Positions 6,868 through 10,809 of a stretch of DNA of 10,809 nt are shown here, one piece after another. The position numbers and the translations under genes were made by a program. The DNA comes from Cyclostephanos tholiformis (Eukaryota > Bacillariophyta > Thalassiosirophyceae > Thalassiosirales > Thalassiosiraceae). The DNA is taken from positions 1-10,809 of the forward strand of contig JALLPB010001192.1 of NCBI GenBank assembly GCA_036939975.1, in the 5' to 3' direction. The notes beneath the pieces were generated by a model. That model ran no database searches and was not told where the DNA came from. It worked only from the letters and a program-made list of their open reading frames with translations. The first letter of the stretch is position 1. Each line of letters begins with the position of its first letter.

Positions 6868-9800
6868 CTAAAACTCCACAAATATCTCTTGCTCCTCTTT
6901 GCTTAAGGGCTTGTAATCCCCTGTTCTCTCCTTGTCGTCCAAATGGTCCCAACTCTCGAAGCAGCTTGCGTCTAACAAATTCTTCAACTGCGGTACCCAC
7001 GGCGCCTTCAACATTCTCTTACCCAGCTTACCGAAGTTAATATCAGCCATAAATGGATGTCCCTTGATGTCTCTCTCCGCATGGGCGAGACAACCAAGCC
7101 GTTGCGTCAGCGTATTTGCGAGCATGCCCTGAATCAGGTCCTGCGCCGCCTCTGATATGGAATTTTTCGGGAATCGATACCTCCCGTGCACGATTCGTTT
7201 AAAAAGCGTGATCTGATCGATGTTGTTGTCGTAGAAGGGCGTCTGTCCGAGCATCATTTCGTACATGAGACACCCGAGGGACCAGTAGTCGGCGCCCTTG
7301 TCGTGTCCACGTGATAAGATCACCTCTGGAGCGAGGTAGAGGGGGGTACCGCAGAGAGTGTACGTCTTGTCAGTCACAACCTTTGCGAAACCCAAATCAA
7401 CTATGACGGTGTATCCGAGCTCGTCAATCAGAACATTTTCGGGCTGATTTATACGCGACGCAAAAATCAAGGGAGGTGCCGGTCAACAGAACAAAGCGAA
7501 TTCAAAGCAAATATATATGTATATATATCATCATCTCTATCGGTGTATCCAAAGTGAACTCACCTTAAGATCACGATAAATTATGCGCCTTCGATGCATG
7601 TACGCCAATCCTTCGAGGATGCCGGCGGAGTAGAATTTCGCATCGCTCTCGGGAATACAGTCACGCTCTTCGCTATGCATGACGTTAAACAACTCGCCCC
7701 CCTGGACCAAATTCAGTAGCATAAACACACTCTGGTGGTCCTGGGCTGTGTTGACGAGCTTGATGATGAACGGGTGATCGATCTTCGACATTACTTCGCG
7801 TTCGCGGCACACGCCTTGGGCCTGATGATGGTCGATGAGCTCCCGTTTGATCTGAACCTTGAGGGCGTAGGCTTTTCCTGTCTTCTTGTCAGACGCGAGC
7901 CATACCTGTCCAAAGGTCCCAGCGCCAAGGAGAGTGTGCCTTTCAAGCTTGAAAATGTCAATCGATCGCTGAAGCATGTCCTTCCCTCTCTTCCCACCGA
8001 CCTTGTTGCCCATGCGACTCAGATCCAGAATGACACTGTCGATGTTGGCCAGTGTGAGCTTCCCGAGGACGCAGTCCTCCAATACCTCAACGGTCTCGCG
8101 GCTCTGTTTCATCCCCCCCTTTCCTCCGTATTTTTGCTCCTCGTCGGGTAGGAGCGTGTCCTCCCCGAAGAAGGAGCCGGCCTTGAGAATCCGACTCTCT
8201 CCCGCGTCTGTAAACGCTTCCAACACGCCGGACCTGACGAGGTATAGGGCGGGGACGTCGACATATTCGCCCTCGGTCAATATCTCCTTCTCCGCGGAGT
8301 ACTTTACGTTGTCGATCAGCGCGCCCATCAGCTCGATCTCGAAGTTCTGTATGTCGGAATTGACGAACAGCGGCAAGTTGCGCAAAAGCCGACGGTCGTT
8401 TGATCTGGCGATTACCTCTGTCAGCGGGCCCAGGACCCTCTCGAATACGTCCCTCGAAAGCGCCAGCACGATCGTGTCCTTGACAGCAGTGGCGTCGGCC
8501 CGTCTTGGCTCGTTTTTCACGATCGCCTGCTCGCCAAAGTAATCCCCTGGACCCAACACCTTGATCCCCCGCTTCTTGTGCTCGTACTCGACTTTACCTT
8601 CTTGTATCACGTAGAACACGCTCCCCTCGCTACCCCGTTCGAATATAACCTCCCCCGCTTCGTAGTGCACAGTCGTCAGCGCGTCCGCGATCCTGTTTAT
8701 GAACTCGTCGTCGAGGTCGCTTAGGAACGGCACCTTCCGCAGCACGACCTTCGTCTGGTTGTCGTTCTGGATCGTGTGAGTCGCCAACAGCTTGCGGAAC
8801 GTCACCTGATCCACCCTCCAAAGTCCCACCCCCCCGTCGATCGCTATACACGTCGCCGCACGGGGGGCGTTATACAGCAATGCCAACTCCCCGAAGGAAC
8901 TCCCGGCCTCGGCTCTACCCACCTCGTTCCCGTCCACCACGAACGCCACCTGCCCCCTGTACACGATGTAAAAGTGCCCCCCCATATCCCCCTGTCGTAT
9001 GATCACCTCACCCTTACGCACCTCGTAATTCTCGAAGGCATTCACGAGAGTTTCCAGCTCGAACTCGTCGAGCGTGTTGAAAACGAAGTTGTCGGCGAGC
9101 GCATCTAGGAGGAATTCCACGTCCTCGTCGCTCTTCTCGAACACCGGAGCGACGAAGTTCCCCTCCATGGTCTGCGGTGCCGAGAAGATGTTGTCGAAAC
9201 GCTGAGCGTGGACGGATGCCAGACCTCCCTTGATTCCCTTCCCCTTGACCTCCAAGGCGAGCATCGGCTCGTGTCTCTTCTTGTCCATGACGGACATGTC
9301 CTGTATACCGTCCGCTGCTCGTAGTCGTTGTTATTGTCATCATCGTCAACGGAAGCGGTTCGGGCGTCGTCGAATTTCGTAGATCGATTTAAAAAAATGT
9401 TCATCGATTCAACAAACGGAGGGAGGAGGACGAGTAGGAGGAGGAGAAGTGGGGGACAGGTGGGGTCCGGCGTGAAATCGAAAAATGAACCATGGTCGCA
9501 AAATAAACGAGGACGAAAACGTCTAGATATGACGAAATGCCGAACTACCGAACGAGGGGAGACGATGAACAAAGCCTTACATCGCACATAAAACTCACCC
9601 GTGCCGTATCTTCCCTCGGCCTCCCTCTTGGCCTTGGCGTGCAATGCGATCTTCCTCTCGCGATCGGTGGCTATTTTTTTGGGGGGGCGGAGGGGGGGAG
9701 GAGGGGGGGGGGGAAGTTAAGGACGTTAAATATTGTCTCAATAATAATCGCGAGAGACGCGCGCGTACAACAAGAGGACGCTCGGTAAAATATTACACGA

Positions 9801-10553
9801 GGAAAAAGGAGGAAAAGTAGATTTGGGGACACGGATCGGGGGAGGGGGAAATGAAATAATAGACGTCGTCCGCCCCCGTTCTCATCTCCCTCCCTCCCCC
9901 TTTCCTCTCGACGGAGGAAGCGCCAATATGAACGACGCATCGGAACGCAGAAAAATATTCGACGGGAAGGAGTGGAGACGAAACGTTTCATACATTCTCC
10001 CCCTCCAATTTCTCTCCCCGCAACCGCAAGTGACAACGAAACGAGAAACGACGAAGGGGGGTGTCCCGGGGAGGGGGGGGACCAAAAAACACTCACCCCT
10101 GGACTTGGATTTGCTCTTGCGCATGGACCTATCCCCCCCCCTTTTACCATCCCCATCCTTACCCCCCCCTCCCCCCCTGTCCTTCCTCCTCTCGTTGGTC
10201 CCCCCCTCGACGATGATGCCGCCGTCCGTCCCGCCACTCCTTTCCTTCCTCTCCCTCTCCCTCTCCGTCCTATCTCCACGTTCTCCCCCGCCCCCCCGCT
10301 CGTCATCCTTCCTCCGATGGTTCCTGCTGCCCCCGCCGGACGGCGACGACGACGGCGGCGGCGCTGGCACCTTCCTTTCCCCGCCGCCTCCCGACGACCC
10401 CGCACGACCGTCCCTGACCCTGCCATCCTCACCCCTACCATCGCGATGCCTCAATCGTTGTTGTCGTTCGTCGTCGTCGCTGCTGTTGTGGGACGTCGTC
10501 GTGGCCGACGACTTATCCTTCCTCCCCCCGATGCCCTTGATCTTCTTCAGCAT
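6868..10553 (-). CDS. Cyclic-nucleotide-dependent AGC protein kinase (PKG-like), 4 exons, 951 aa
   Basis: Predicted Ser/Thr kinase activated by a cyclic nucleotide bound to regulatory domains on the same chain. Model: join of 10553-10097, 9670-9599, 9314-7564 and 7443-6868, with GTGAGT donors throughout, phases 1, 1, 0 and a TAG stop at 6870-6868. Residues 1-152 are low-complexity (G, R, K, D, E, S); 154-176 a charged helix. Three CNB domains follow: about 252-357 (FGELAL, E319, R328), 370-487 (FGEQAI, E438, R447) and 488-612 (FGEDTL, E561, R582; degenerate, with an insertion). Kinase landmarks are the glycine loop GAGTFGQV 640-647, K662, E681, YRDLKPEN with D758, DLG at 776-778, activation-loop T789 and APE 798-800. 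The AGC tail ends in FVEF, like PKA. ADYWSLG is PKG-style. ATG 10553 is the first ATG in its open frame. Kinase and CNB identity are near certain; ligand is uncertain; exon 1 and the start are good but unproven. Confidence 0.9.
7444..7563 (-). other. Intron 3 of the PKG-like kinase (120 bp, phase 0)
   Basis: Splits the catalytic loop exactly between YRDLK and PENVLID. Donor is AAG|GTGAGT at 7563, acceptor CAG at 7446-7444. Joining 7564 to 7443 restores the invariant YRDLKPEN motif, which makes this the best supported intron here. It contains an AT dinucleotide run around 7510-7529. Confidence 0.95.
9315..9598 (-). other. Intron 2 of the PKG-like kinase (284 bp), tandem acceptor
   Basis: Donor GTGAGT at 9598-9593. 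Two in-frame acceptors lie side by side, GAG (9320-9318) and CAG (9317-9315). CAG is chosen as the better match to consensus. The pyrimidine tract is weak. An in-frame TAA at 9333-9331 shows exon 3 cannot extend further upstream without splicing. Confidence 0.68.
9599..9670 (-). other. Exon 2 of the PKG-like kinase: 72-nt symmetric exon
   Basis: Length is divisible by three and both flanking introns are phase 1, so the exon can be included or skipped without shifting frame. It encodes a strongly charged helical segment (TDRERKIALHAKAKREAEG), contrasting with the flexible exon 1. The donor is ACG G|GTGAGTT at 9598; the acceptor is TAG at 9673-9671. Confidence 0.75.
9671..10096 (-). other. Intron 1 of the PKG-like kinase (426 bp)
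   Basis: Donor GTGAGT at 10096-10091; acceptor TAG at 9673-9671. On the transcript strand the acceptor is preceded by an unusually long C-rich pyrimidine tract (complement of 9681-9713), separated from the AG by a run of A. Phase 1. Confidence 0.72.
9681..9713 (+). repeat. G-homopolymer cluster in kinase intron 1
   Basis: Within 33 bp the plus strand has G runs of 7, 7 and 11, plus shorter ones, with only C and A interruptions. On the transcript strand this is a C-rich pyrimidine tract just before the exon 2 acceptor. The G strand meets the simple pattern for G-quadruplex formation. Confidence 0.6.
10097..10553 (-). other. Exon 1 of the PKG-like kinase: disordered basic N-terminus
   Basis: Codes for 152 residues plus one base (phase 1). 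The chain is almost entirely G, R, K, D, E, S and P, with basic runs near the start (MLKKIKG) and end (RKSKSKSRG), and no recognisable domain. The donor is GGG|GTGAGTG at 10096. The frame stays open upstream to a TAA near 10615, but no ATG precedes 10553. Other minus frames are also open here because of the strong base bias. This frame is preferred because it has an ATG and splices in phase onto exon 2. Confidence 0.7.
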
Positions 10554-10809
10554 GATTTTTCGAGATACCTTTTTTTTCTCTTCCTGATTTTTTGATGATG
10601 GAAATGATATTTTGATTTATGGTTTCGGTGGAGGTCGTTGATATTAATATTATGGAATGGAGGTATTATTATAATATTATCCCACCCGATCGGGCCGCGT
10701 TGGTTTTGTTGATGGATAATATTATTATCATCGGCGGCCTCAGAGCGTTCGTTGTCTCCTATTATTGATGGGTCATGATATGAACAATTACGAACATAAT
10801 ATTATATGA
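10554..10809 (-). promoter_or_regulatory. Upstream region of the PKG-like kinase: AT-rich with palindromes
   Basis: About 250 bp upstream of the proposed start, changing abruptly from GC-rich coding DNA to TA-rich sequence with many ATATTAT-like motifs. It contains a 12-bp inverted repeat (10671-10682 with 10714-10725) whose 31-nt loop contains the perfect palindrome CCCGATCGGG (10685-10694). This region presumably holds the 5' UTR and promoter. I cannot place a transcription start, and an earlier exon beyond the window is not excluded. Confidence 0.4.

Noticed and set aside
7735..8542. Plus-strand frames of 138 and 188 codons opposite the CNB and kinase exon
   Set aside because: Antisense to unmistakable CNB and kinase domains in GC-rich codons, where long antisense frames are expected.
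9671..10441. 256-codon minus-strand open frame across kinase intron 1
   Set aside because: Caused by stop-poor G/A-rich sequence; it reads through a good donor and acceptor and has no domain. The overlapping frame from 10553 splices in phase to the kinase.
9823..10595. Long plus-strand proline/serine-rich frames opposite exon 1
   Set aside because: Antisense shadows of the low-complexity exon; no conserved features.

Overview
The window looks like nuclear DNA of a stramenopile alga, most likely a centric diatom. Three things point there. Genes carry canonical GT-AG spliceosomal introns. A BspA-type leucine-rich-repeat (LRR_5) relic has the C-terminal layout that I recall as typical of the large Thalassiosirales-like families. 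A long cyclic-nucleotide-regulated AGC kinase is encoded in GC-rich codons. The assignment is an inference from protein style, not from a marker gene.

Layout: positions 1-1665 are a degenerate tandem array of a ~188-bp unit, broken in its second copy by a ~235-bp hairpin-bearing insertion. Positions 1666-4284 are AT-rich and hold no confident gene. They include a possible decayed minus-strand gene or mobile element (about 2180-3625, up to 3940 if a micro-exon at 3750-3779 is real). Positions 4285-4940 hold more copies of the 188-bp unit; one is split by a ~212-bp insertion that contains a perfect 51-bp duplication (54-bp period). Positions 4941-5393 show nothing I can name. Positions 5394-6557 (+) are an LRR_5 pseudogene with stops and frameshifts.

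The one clearly functional gene runs on the minus strand from 10553 to 6868. Four exons can be joined with matching phases into a 951-residue protein: a disordered basic N-terminus, a short charged helix encoded by a 72-nt exon, three cyclic-nucleotide-binding (CNB) domains, and an AGC-family kinase domain ending in a PKA-like FxxF tail. This is the architecture of protein kinase G, although the nucleotide-selectivity residues do not look cGMP-specific. It converges with the LRR pseudogene across a ~310-bp intergenic stretch carrying a poly(A) signal for the kinase.

Composition changes sharply near 6840: repeat-rich AT-rich DNA to the left, GC-rich coding DNA with long G/C homopolymers to the right. 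I found no rRNA, tRNA or CRISPR, and no wholly new system. The points most worth checking are the kinase's ligand and active-site substitutions, its small symmetric exon with a tandem acceptor, and the interrupted satellite.
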